NCBI GenBank assembly: GCA_902729315.2
Contig: LR746264.1
Span: 2,527,378 to 2,591,377, forward strand
Origin: Spirodela intermedia
Taxonomy: Eukaryota > Streptophyta > Magnoliopsida > Alismatales > Araceae
DNA length: 64,000 nucleotides
Direction: 5' to 3'
Part shown: positions 22,436 through 33,774 of the stretch, in pieces
Numbering within the stretch: position 1 is the first letter of the stretch
How the letters are laid out: the number at the start of each line of letters is the position of its first letter
Made by a program: the position numbers and the translations under genes
Notes under the pieces: model-generated
Told to the model about the DNA's origin: nothing
The model's database searches: none
The model's input: the letters and a program-made list of their open reading frames with translations, nothing else

Positions 22436-25400
22436 ATGGAGAAGCGCCTGTCCGTCGTTGCCAACGGCGTCCTCCGGAGATGCGCAGAGTAAGTCAGCTT
22501 CCCTCTCCCTCTGCTGTGCGTGTGTCTACGTCTCATCCATGCAGATATCTGGTCTCTCCTCTGTTTAAGGGGGAAGGGAAGTGAAGATGGAGTGTCACTT
22601 ATGTTTGATTGCCAGAAGAAGAATGGTATTCCTCTGTGAGGAAGGCGTTTTGCGTCTGGACGGAAGAGTCGGAACATTGGGATTGGCTGTGACCTATCCG
22701 CTATGGCGCAGATGCGTGTGCTATTCATCACTGTGGGAAGTGCGATTGATTTATTCATCAGGCTGCGGAGAAATTAGGGAAGAACTAAGAATTTCGTTGT
22801 CCTCCATTCAAATTTCTTGCTAACTTTGATTTTTCATGGCTTTCTTGGTTTTTGATCGACGGATAAATAAGAAATCATTAAGACAGACCAGACAAGGAAG
22901 TGCTGTATGTTCTTCTGCATGCATCATAGCCTCCCCACAAAAAATAGGCAAATTCGACGGGTAATATTCATAAATATTGTCGACATCCGCCTGAATTGCA
23001 TTCACAAGCGAGTAAAATTTCATTGGAATTTTCAATTCTTAGTTTTACTACGATTCATTGTGCCTACGAGCAGATTATACCCGCGATGTTTACAGGACTG
23101 TGGGATCCTCTTTGGAGGCGCTTGTCGACGAGTTTGAGCTCGGCGCAGGGCCTGCAGTGGAGGGCTACTCGAGGAAGCTTGTGGAGTTCTGCAGCTCGAG
23201 AGTGCTAGGAAGCCTCTGCCGCGATGGAGGAGAGAAAGTCGCTGACCCATCTTTCAGCCGGCTCACTTTCGATATGATGCTGGCGTGGGAGCGCCCCGGC
23301 TGCAACCATGAAGAATCCCTTCTTGTGAGCATCTTCTCGTTCTTACACAAGAATCAAAGCTTATCACAAGTTATTTCCTCATGAATTAGTTCATGAGCTG
23401 AATGTAAGGGATGAATGAATAAATCTGTTCTTCCTGTGCTTGATGTAACAGGAGAGCACTTCGAAGGAGAAGGAAGACAGGAAGGAGCCCCTGAAAGGGA
23501 AAGAAGGGCAGATGCACGACGAAGTCCCTCTCTTTTATTCTGACCTCATGCCTCTCCTTGTAAGGGCTTCGCCTTGAACGACTCACACATCTAAGTTGAC
23601 TTACGGATCGATATTTCCTATTCTGGGTAGGAGTTGATTCTGTGATTTCAACTGAGCTCCATATACTGGCCTCCTTTAATAGGTTGACGAAGAACAGAGT
23701 GTTGGAGAGGATGCATTTCTTTGGCTTGCTTCCCTGCTTCCTCTAGTGGCAGATGTTGTGCATGCACGATTTGCTTTCGAAGCCTTCACCGAATGCACAG
23801 CGCAAAGACTTCACTTTCCTGCTTATGACAGATTCCTGAAAGAGATAGATCGGTGAGTAGGCCCTCCTGGTTTTTGGTCTTTAGGGCAGTCTTCCATTAA
23901 TGTGCGGGATTAAGGCATGCTTTCGAATCAAAGGAGCAATTATTTACTGGTATCTGCTCTTTTCTTTACTTTGACACCGCCGCTTATGTCGTTGTGTTCA
24001 AAGTTCTTGATGATGCAGGAAAGAGAAATAGGTCCTGAAAAAGGATCTGGTCGAGAATTTGAGGAAATAATATCTCATACTACACAATGGAAAATATTGC
24101 CAAATTGTGCTCTTTCTGGAATCCATGATACTAAAGAAGAGAGGATATTGTTACTGGTTTTCTACACTTATAGCTTTCCTTAAAAGGCTTCCTGAGTACC
24201 GATGAATGAAAGCTGTTTTGCTCGGTGAAGAAATTTGCTCACTAAAATAAATAATTTTCACCAGCGTCTCCTGTTTGAATGGGCCAAAAAAAAAAAAAAA
24301 AATTGAAGATGGGGGAAAAAAACCCTCGTTGTCTCCATTGAACACTAATCTCGCCCAGTTTGATAATGTTTCAGGTGCGTTAAGTACCTGCAGAAGCAAT
24401 CGATACCCACAGGCGTCGAATTGGCAGACGATGAGTTCATATTGCACATGGAAGGAACAGCAAGAACGCAAAGGGTGATCAGGCACATTGGAGCAACCAG
24501 TTGGCCTGGTAGATTTCCCCCGCCTTTACCCTCTATGATGAACATGTGATATCCTTCTTTGATGAGAGTTGGACATCAGTGGACAATGCTTTCTTTCTTC
24601 CATGAATAAATGATGGCAGGTAGACTCACACTGACAAACAGATCTCTCTACTTCGAGGCATCCGGAGTAATATCATACGAGAATGCATTGAAGATTGACC
24701 TTGCAAAGCCCGGCGTCGGCCACCGATTGAGGGCTGGATCCACTGGGCCGTGGGGCGCCCCTCTCTTTGACAAGGCAATGATCTACGAATCTTCCCAACT
24801 GTGAGAAATTCTCGTGCTCAAAGCTTTATTAGACAGCTAATGATTACCTGTTCTAGTGGGAGCAGAACTGAGGAATCTATTTGTTTGTGCATCTATTGAT
24901 GGGCATTGCAGAGGGGAAAGCATTATCTTGGAGTTCCCGGAGTTGACTAGCTCGACCAGACGCGACCACTGGCTGTCGTTGACGAAGGAGGTCATCTTGT
25001 TGCACCAGTTCCTGTCGAAGTTCGGCATTGAATCCCCACAAGAACGATGGGAAATGCAGGCGAGGACCATCTTGGGGATCATAAGACTTCATGCTGTCAG
25101 AGAGATGCTAAGAATAGCGCCGCCGGTTCCAAGAAACTTCTTGATCTTTACCCTGTTCGATGAGTTACCCAAGGGGGACTACGTACTGGAAGAACTGTTG
25201 AAGACTTCCAAGGAGGCGGGCCCGTTGCACCCATGCAGTGCAGCCTCCATACTGAAGATTCTGAATATGTCACACCCTGACATTTCAGTCTCTGTTGCCA
25301 AGAAAGGATACGAAGCCCCAATCGGGAAACGGGAGGAATTGGAGTCCCTGGAGACGACTATCAGTCAAGTGAGAGAGGAGGCGAAAGAGGTATTCGTCGC

Positions 25401-26525
25401 AAGAGCCTCAGTCGAAGGGCTAAAAGAGGAAGGAATCAGCGACAGCCTCCTTGTTCTTGCAGTACGTTCTATTGCTCCCCCTCTCCACATCTTCTTCTGA
25501 GTATTCATTGATTCTTCGCCGTGGTGGGTGTCTTCTGTTTCCATTGAAGGACTTAGAACCGTCTTCCTTTGGTGTCACTGACCAGGAACTGCTGAAACCA
25601 GTAACGAGCGTTCTTCCATGGTTTCAAGGGCTTCTCCGGTGGGAGAGGCCAGCTCGCACGCTAATTGCTCTCACAGTATCTCTGCTCATCATCTACAAGT
25701 AAGTTCCATCGACATTCAATGAGACTGCAGTAGAAGAAACCTTACTAGCTTCATTGATTAATGCTGACTATCAAGAAAAAGGAAAAGGGCAGCTCACAGC
25801 AGTTCATTTCTGGCGATGTGATGATCAGAGAATGGGCGGGCTACGCGATTGCAGTTCTTCTGTCGTGGGGTGTCTGGATGATGTTGCGGGCAAGGTGGAT
25901 GAGGATCAGAAATGAATGCATGGAGATTTCTGTGTCCCCGACGTCCAGCCAGTCGGCCATGGAGAGCTTGGTCTCCGCCCAACATGGTTTCAACAGCCTG
26001 CAAGATCTGGTCCAGAAGGCCAACATCGCCATTCTGAAATCCTGGTCCATATTTGTTTCCAAGGCTCCCAAGGTACCACTCCTAGCCAGCTCCTCTCAGC
26101 TCCTATCCCTCCTAGGAATCTGTTGCACTATCCTAATAGATTTTCCACACCCACCCTGTTCATCCCTGATAATTATCTCATGTTCAATCCGCCATCAATA
26201 TTTCCAGAGAGAGAGAGGCTCTGTTCTTTTCGATGCACCTATCCCATTAGAAATCTTTTACTTCTGAGCTGACATCGTCCGCCCTTGGGGGGGATGTTTG
26301 TGGCAGCAAGCGAACCTGGTGATCGCGGCGGCGAGCGGGGTGGCCGTGTTCCTGGCGGTGATTCCTCTGAGATTTGTGCTGATGGGCTTGACGGCCTTGT
26401 TCTTCCTCGCCGGCTCCAGAGGAGGCCATCGCGATGGGCCGAGGAACAGACGGCTGAGGGAATGGTGGGACTCCATACCCATCGTCCCCGTTCGGATCCT
26501 CAGGCAGGCGCCTTCTTCAGCTTGA
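22436..26525 (+). CDS. DUF639 family plant membrane protein, 666 aa
   Basis: Exons: 22436-22488, 23096-23324, 23452-23559, 23683-23852, 24375-24508, 24620-24800, 24912-25461, 25586-25698, 25829-26072, 26307-26525. All introns are GT-AG, phases agree throughout, and the total of 2001 nt is divisible by three. The start MEKRLSVVANGVLRRCAE and the blocks RLTFDMMLAWERP, GRLTLTNRSLYFEASGV, GPWGAPLFDKAM and LEFPELTSSTRRDHWLSL match remembered DUF639 proteins (PF04842, such as At3g18350), which are plant-specific and of unknown function. Hydrophobic segments near residues 497-513, 516-533 and 597-630 indicate a C-terminal membrane region; the tail is basic. Acceptors were chosen by phase: AG before 23096 and before 24912, in preference to upstream alternatives that break the frame. 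It is somewhat shorter at the N-terminus than the remembered homologues, lacking the MSKTRNMLEGL-type leader. Confidence 0.9.
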
Positions 26526-26559
26526 GCTTCCTCGCCTTGAACGGTAGGAGTACACCCAG

Positions 26560-26705
26560 TGGTAGGTCTCTGAGCGAGAGAGCGAGAGAGAGAGAGAGAG
26601 AGAGAGAGGTGGCGGGTCTCCCCATCTTCCCACTGCCAACGGCGCCCACTTCTAATGGAGTCAATAGAGTAGATCAAAAAAATTAGAGAGAGATAGATAG
26701 ATAGA

Positions 26706-26751
<46 letters not shown>

Positions 26752-27025
26752 GGAGGGATCTTTCCATCTGTTCATCACCATTGCCAGCCACTTTAGTGCA
26801 GCCAACAGAGAGAAGAATGTTTTTAATTTTTTTTTAATCTTTTATGTTTATTATGCCTACTATACTGAAAAGAATTTGAGAAGGAGAGAGCGATAGAGAT
26901 AGGTAGAGAGAGAGAGAGAGAGCGAGTTGGGTCTCTCCATTGGTCCAATGCGCGGCCACTCTAGCCCTTTTTTATTAAAATTTTACGTTTACTATTTTTT
27001 TGATAGAATTAGAAGGAGAACAATT
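26560..27025 (+). repeat. tandem GA-plus-spacer repeat downstream of DUF639 gene
   Basis: Three (GA)n runs (about 26576-26608, 26708-26750, 26897-26922) are each followed by a related spacer starting GGGTCTC/GGGATCTTTCCAT and continuing to GCCACT. The last two units also share TTTTA-GTTTA/CTAT-like sequence and AGAAGGAGA. The unit is about 150-180 bp. This probably forms part of the 3' flank. Confidence 0.6.
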
Positions 27026-27606
27026 AAAAAATAAAAACATATCATTAATTATCTTCTATATTTTTTATAAAGCGGGTACTCCTGGCTTAGTTTCGCCTGA
27101 GTGAGCTGACATTTGCAATTTGTCAAGAAATGAGGGCTCACGGTCAATAGCTAAAAATCTGAGCGATTTTCATTCACTTCTTCAACTATAGAGAGAAGAT
27201 ATTCCCCCTAAAGGAAATGCGGACAATGGGGCCGCCGGTCTTGTTTTATATTTCAACCCCATAAACAGGCACAGTGTGTTAAAAGATTTGTAATATTTGT
27301 ATTTGTTGAAATACCATCTTTAATGGAAGATGGATTGCTTGGGGACTTATTTACAATTTCGCTTGGATTGGCGGTTAATTTTCCAGCTTGCCGCTGGAAC
27401 GGGGAAGCAAGCAGATCTTGCACCCGCCACCGCCGGCGGTGGCTGGGAGCTCGCGACCAACCGGCGGTCACCACCATACTCAGACTCCCCTCTTCTTCCC
27501 CGAAATTGGATGCCATTCCTCGGGGGGCTTCAATCTCCCCGTAGTACTCCATTTGCCGCGGGGCTTCCCAACCCGTATTTTGCCGTTCGCGGAGGGAGGG
27601 TTCGAA

Positions 27607-30600
27607 ATGGTCGGGAGCCGGGTTGCCGCCGTCGGCAAGCACCCGCCGTCGAGGCGCTACCTCCTCGTGCTTTCCTGCATTTCTCTCCTCGGGATCGTCC
27701 TCGTGGCCGACTTCCTCTGGGCCTCCTCCTCGACCGCCACCGCCTCACCATACTTCTCCGTCGAGAAGGCCATCGGCATCGTCTCCCCAAACTCCGAGGA
27801 GGTGAGCAGAGCTAGACTGTGGTTTCCGTTCTTAACCTGCTTGGTATGATCATTTTGTTCTTGGCTTGGGGGCGTCGGCGGAGTTGTAGCGATGTGAGAT
27901 CTGGAGGCGCCAGACTGTAATAACAGTGCTGCGGCCACAGTGATTTAATTTGGTGATTTGCTCTTTCTAATTCACATAATTTGTATTGGCAGTCGGGGAA
28001 ATCAAAAAAGAGGGGTGCCGCCAAGGACGTGAAGTTAGCCTTCGCGAAGGGTGAGCCGAACGCCACCTTTGCCGATCTGCCTGCGCCGGCACTGGAGTGG
28101 GAGGAGATGGCAAAGGCGCCTGTGGCTCGTCTGGACGGTGCCGCCATTCAGATCAAGAATCTCTTGTACGTGTTCGCTGGATATGGGACGATCGACTATG
28201 TACGAATCTCTCTTGCTGCGAAACAAAACATGGATGCTCCCCGTTATTGCAAGTAGATGGACGACTTATTTAATTTTCTGCCGTGTCAGTAACTATTTAT
28301 TTGTTCCTTGGATCATTTGACTGTCTTTCTAACATGTATTAAGCAGTGGCATCTGTCGGTGGCCAGTCTTGGCTATTTTCTTGGAAGCATGGCGATAAAG
28401 ATTTAGTGCCTTCTGGCACGCTGGATTCAGTCTGACTTGGTATCCAAAGATTGAAAGACTGAGGATGCTAAGATGAAGAAGTTGGATATAATAGCTGTTT
28501 CCCATTTTTCTTTGTTGTGCCAGTTGATCTGTCCTCTGTCAGAAATTGTTCTTGCTGAAACCACTGACCTCTTGTGTCAGTGTCTCACCAATGAAATTCA
28601 AAACGCTTTTATGTCCGGCCAATCTCTCCTAAGATTGAATTGCGTTGTTCAGCATTGGATATGATATTCATGATGTGCTTTAGGCAACATTTTGTGGGTT
28701 TTTCGCTTCCTTGGTTGTCAAACTCGTCTCAGTATTTGCAATTATATGTTTTTGCAGGTGCATTCTCACGTTGATGTTTACAATTTTACGGACAATACGT
28801 GGGGAGGAAAGTTTGATATGCCAAAGGAGATGGCGCATTCACACCTAGGGGTAGCAACTGATGGGAGGTATATCTATGTTATCAGTGGACAGTACGGCCC
28901 ACAATGTAGAGGGCCTACTTCTCGGAGCTTTGTGTTAGATACAGAGAGTAAGAAGTGGGATGATTTGCCCCCATTACCTGTCCCCAGGTAGATACAAAAT
29001 TTTTGAAACTTTTTTCTTCATCAGAAACTTTTTAGCATTGAAATTATAGAACTACCTGAGGAATTTAATTGGTCGTCCATGTGTGTAAAGTGTGGGTCAT
29101 TTTCATGGAAATTGCTATTTTCGGTTTTGGCATGCATTGAGATTTTCTCATTCTGAAGGTATGCCCCTGCTACCCAACTTTGGAGGGGCCGGCTTCATGT
29201 TATGGGTGGAAGCAAAGAAGATCGCCATGAGCCTGGAACGGAGCATTGGAGTTTGGCAGTGAAGGATGGGAAAGCATTAGAAAATGAATGGCGATCTGAA
29301 ATACAAATACCCCTTGGTGGGCCCCACAGGTTTTTTTCACCGCCATTATTCTGCTCATCGTTATATGAATCCCTTTATGCATGAGATATGCTGTTTTAGG
29401 CCTTTAAGGAAATATGGAAAAGGCAGCATGCTTCACTATGAGAGGGTAAAGCAGTGCAACTAGATACTTTTCTGCAATGCAGATTGTAGGCTGCTCTTTT
29501 GATCGTTATTCTAATGCTCAATTCTGTTCTAGGGCATGCGTTGTTGCCAATGATAAGCTTTTAGTGATTGGTGGTCAAGAGGGTGATTTTATGGCGAAAC
29601 CTGGATCTCCAATTTTCAAATGTTCACGAAGAAACGAGGTATAAATTCAGATTACTTGCTTCTTCTTTTTTTTTCCTTAGTATATTTCTACTCTCAAGAA
29701 TAAAATGTTTCACGTTGTTAGCCACTACTAACAGTAGCTTAGTTCAGATGTTAACTCTGCTATGAGGCTTGAAGAAATTCCCCCGATTCCTGTTCATTAT
29801 TTCTGACCTGAAATTTCTGTTGCAATCTGATAAGGTTCTAATTTATTTACTGAAAAGATGTGGCTCCCCTGGCTGTCAGATGTACAGCCATTATTAATCA
29901 ATCATCTAGGTCCGTGGCTTGAATGGCAATATTGAAGTTCTGAAGAATCCCAAAGCTGGCCAAGCCCTTCCCTAGTGTCTTGAGATAACGTTGGGATGAT
30001 ATTCTTAGGTTGACCACACATATCAAACGTGCGTATGGAAATCTTAGACCTGTATCAGCTTATTCATGTTTACTTGATGAGTCCTTGGCTTTACGTCAAC
30101 TCTTCTTACTGAAGAGTACTAGATTTTTCCAGCATGTATAAGATTTTATACATATTGCTTCTTTTTTCTGCATTTTGGCAAACTACCAGATGGAAAGACC
30201 TGTTGTTATGGGCTTTTCATTTCAACATTATTTTCACAATCTTCACTGCTTATCAATTGCTCTAGGTTGTCTATGACAACGTCTACATGCTTGATGACGA
30301 ACTCAAGTGGAAGGAATTGACTCCCATGCCAAAGCCTGATTCTCACATAGAGTTTGCATGGGTTATTGTCAACAATTCTATCGTTATTGCTGGGGGAACT
30401 ACAGAGAAGCACCCGCTCACCAAGAAGATGATTCTCGTTGGGGAGTTGTTCCGTTTCAACCTAGACACCTTGGTACGCCATCTTCCCTTTACAGCTCATA
30501 TTTATGAAAAGATTCACAGCACCAGCACAATTCTTCATGTTATCATTTATTCCTCCTGGACTCTACATCCGAGTGGGAGTTTTGATGTGATTGCCCGAGA

Positions 30601-31144
30601 GTAGACACACATCTCCTGGAATTAGGGAGAAGCTTCGTCAACGCAATGGAGACTGGGCAAGTTCTAGCTGGCACGTCGGCCGAAATCCTCAGTTCCTTCC
30701 TTGACTTTATCAGGATAATGCTGCAAATAATGTCTGAAATTGTGATCTCTATTTGGGTGAACCAATGTGACCTGCGGCACTTGGGATTGATCACATTTGC
30801 TTGCAATCAGCACTCCAACCTGATCTGACTGGCCTTCAAATCTCCACACAATGATCTCTACTGCTGTGGCAGCACTTTCTCTCAAGGAAAATGGACGGGT
30901 CTTGCGCAGTGGCAGACATGCGAAATCATCAATATAACAAAGAGCAAATCTCCAATGTTTTCCGTTTTTCTTGCAGGAATGGTCGGTGATTGGGAAAATG
31001 CCATACAGGGTCAAAACCACCCTGGTCGGATTCTGGGATGGATGGCTGTACTTCACATCAGGGCAGCGGGACCGGGGACCAGACGACCCTGCGCCGAGGA
31101 ATGTCCTGGGGACTACATGGAGAACCAGGCTGCGGTTGGAGTGA
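27607..31144 (+). CDS. kelch-repeat, signal-anchored protein (At1g51540/At3g27220-like), 427 aa
   Basis: Exons: 27607-27801, 27993-28199, 28758-28987, 29159-29329, 29533-29638, 30266-30472, 30977-31144. Phases agree, all junctions are GT-AG, and the total is 1284 nt. The start MVGSRVAAVGKHPPSRRY precedes a single hydrophobic segment (about residues 19-39, LLVLSCISLLGIVLVADFLW), giving a predicted type II membrane or Golgi-targeted protein. A beta-propeller of kelch units follows; visible blades include AAIQIKNLLYVFAGYG, GRYIYVISGQYGP, GRLHVMGGSKED, NDKLLVIGGQEGD, NSIVIAGGTTEK and DGWLYFTSGQRDRG. It resembles the Arabidopsis galactose-oxidase/kelch superfamily members named in the call (from memory). 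Their biochemical role is not settled. The convergent small gene begins 700 bp downstream. Confidence 0.92.
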
Positions 31145-31843
31145 CGATGCTTCATTGGCTTCCTCCCCTGCAAGGCCGGGCAACGACTTGTATTATGATC
31201 TGTAATGTATGCAGCAGATTCGTCCTAAACCCGCATCTCTGCTTGATATCTTCACGATTCCTTGTATGCTGCTGTAGATCCACACCATATGAACGAGTTA
31301 GAGCTGGGCGATTCGACCCGGTGAATTCGGTGAGGTTCATGCCTTGTTTTCTACAAGCCATATCAATAAGAAAGAGTTCCCTACTCTTCCTTGTACATAT
31401 TTTTTTACGGTTCTCAGCTGTCCTCAAGCTCACGAGTCCACATCGCTACTGCTGAAAGATTCATGGCTCTTAATATGTACATATATAGTGTGTTAAAGAT
31501 ATTAACCAATTATGTAATAAATAGAGTAGTATGGTTGTAAGGGTTCAAGCCTATAATGCTTTTAACAGAAAAATACTCCTTCTCACAGCCACCCAAGTTG
31601 GCAGCAGCAATTCAACGAGGGTTGACCATGATGGAGGTAAACGGTGGCAGTGAAGGGGTTGACCAGGGATTGGAGATGAGAATGATGGCTGACAAGTGGC
31701 TACTGAGGCCCGACCCATTTCAGCCTTATCCATCTCTGAGAGTCACAAGATTTACACTGGGGGTTTCATCAGGGCAAGAAAAGAGTACATAAAAGGAGTG
31801 GGGCAGTGGTGGCACCTTGAGCACATAAAAACAAGCAATGAGG

Positions 31844-32830
31844 CTAGTTCTTGTCCTCCTTGGGGATCTCCTTCTTTGGAACCTGCGTCTCCAACTCCTT
31901 TGGAGCCGTGCGTTCTGCGCTCCTGAGAAGAAAACCCGGGGAAAAACCATGTCAAGCACAGAACGCTAAAAATGCACACTGAGACTGCAAGAACAAGAAC
32001 CCTTCTGATGATAAGCGGCATCCTTCCTCCACAAAGAGCAGGATATCATCGTAGGAACTTACGGGAGACTGCAGGATTCCTAAGTCTGCATTTTCAGTCA
32101 AGGGAATCCCTTTCATGGGAGGAGGAGAAACTGTGAAGCATGGAAGATCATGCGGTGGGCGAGTCCCTTGGTGTGACCCTCTGACAAGAGCTGCTCTAGC
32201 CAGCTGGTTGTGAAGTCCAAGACATGGGAAAGTTTGAAACACAAGGTTTGCGAGTGTTACATCTCAACAAGTTTTTGGGGTTGAAATATCTTGGTGAGGG
32301 ATTGAGCATTGGATTAGCTGCATGAATGGGCACAACTAAGTTTGACCCACCCTTATAAAACAATGTATGAAATCCACATTCGATCAGAAAATTTGACCCC
32401 CAGAAGTACCATGGGATCTATTTAATCGTTCTATAGTGGCCAAGAATATAATAAATTGATCATGGATTTCAAGCGCCTTGGCTTCCTTGGGATCAAAAGT
32501 TTCATCTTTCTTGGGTTCTAAGCTTCCAAGATCCGACGGGTCCAGTGAATTTCACATCATATTCAATCCGAAATATTGTCAAAAAACAGAACATTACTCA
32601 TCTATATTTAGCTAAAGGAAGCATAAATTTCTTCTTTCTGCTGCAGAAACAAGAAATTAGGATGGGACGGGAAGTTACTTGGCAGCAGAGACAGATTCCT
32701 CCTCTAGCCACTGTCGGATCTGGCGGATGTTGCGGCGGAAGACGGTGGCGGACTGCTTGACATCACTCCTGAGTAGCAGCACCGCCGCTGTCACGCCAGC
32801 GACTGTTAGTATGAAATTCGTCAGAGCCAT
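31844..32830 (-). CDS. small single-pass membrane protein, two exons, 76 aa
   Basis: Exon 1 is 32679-32830 and exon 2 is 31844-31922 (231 nt in total). Exon 1 gives MALTNFILTVAGVTAAVLLL, a hydrophobic N-terminal segment, then SDVKQSATVFRRN and a helix ending near WLEEESVSAAK. Exon 2 gives a charged tail with PKELETQVPKKE and ends PKEDKN. The set matches a small plant family that I recall as 'SH3/FCH domain protein' (At1g68680-like), although no real SH3 or FCH domain is visible. The donor AA|GTAACT overlaps an in-frame TAA, so an unspliced reading would stop at 51 aa. An earlier Met (32881) would add 17 non-conserved residues. A GC-rich stretch on the minus strand ending CACCAG|GTGGGC (about 33400-33630) may be a non-coding first exon. 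Confidence 0.8.
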
Positions 32831-33379
32831 GCCGGGTATTTTCTGATCGTCACCCAAGGCCTGAGCTCCAGAGTCAAACAAACGAGGGAAGAATTAGCAA
32901 AATCTGACAGAAATCCGATCCGGTAAAGGAAAAAAACGCGAAGGGCAAAGAGATGCTTGTTGTCCGCCGGGAAGAAGTAACATGAAACTGAATACAAGAA
33001 GATGAAAGATAAACTACATCTTGTAGAGTTTTCTCATACGCTGGTTGTGTCAACAAGTAAAATGGGCGGAATAGATGGGATTTTAATCATCTGACCGCTG
33101 GATCTTCCCGTTTATATCTTTACGTGAGCATGATTTGAAGCCAAAGACGAGGTCCCGGTAAAATGCGTGGTACAAGTTCTGAATTATTACGAGACCATCG
33201 TAAACGGAAATCCTTCCTGGTAATTTCTAGATGTGGATCATTTTTCGTTGTAGACTATGATGCAGAAGAAATCACAAGATTCACACCTTCATTCCGTATC
33301 AGGCGATCGCTTACGAGTAGTTCAGGCCGTTGTGGAGCCTTGAATCATACAAAAAAGGAAAATAAATTTGAAGGAAGGA

Positions 33380-33640
33380 AGCGGCTGGATGGCCCACCTG
33401 GTGCGCCGCCGGCGAACCCCGGCAAAAACAGCGGAAGCGGACGCAGCGAGAAAGGCCGCTAACGGAAGAATCAGAAGCGACGATAGCGGAGGACGAAGCA
33501 GATGCCACCAACGGCAGAAGAGGAATAGGTCGGCGCGTCCAGGAGCTCCACCGAAAACCGAAGAGAATAAACAGCGCCGGCGTCTGCTCGTTTGCCGTGA
33601 GGGGGGTGGAGTCACTAAACCCTTGGGAGGTGACGAATTC
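33380..33640 (-). promoter_or_regulatory. possible non-coding first exon/leader of the 76-aa protein gene
   Basis: A GC-rich block on the minus strand, rich in CCGCT/CGCC and CTTCTGCC words, ends in CACCAG|GTGGGCC, a fair splice donor. Downstream, AG acceptors stand just before the leader of the small gene (about 32840-32870). A 5'-UTR intron is inferred. The overlapping ORFs on both strands (33311-33774) have no recognisable domain. Confidence 0.35.
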
Positions 33641-33774
33641 AAGCGGAAGAAGGCCCATCGGGAGGGGGTAATTATCATATTTTCACGGCCCATGGACCTG
33701 GAGCTGAAAGGTGATAGGAGGCTTTCTTGGAAAGAGAAGAGAATAAGCCCACAACGAAGATAAGCGTGGCCCAT

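Noticed and set aside
22249-22758. 169-aa minus-strand ORF across the first DUF639 exon
   Set aside because: No domain; overlaps the supported exon and promoter on the other strand.
24856-24911. Earlier start of DUF639 exon 7 at the TAG before 24857
   Set aside because: It breaks the phase with the preceding exon; the acceptor before 24912 restores the conserved ESIILEFPEL reading.
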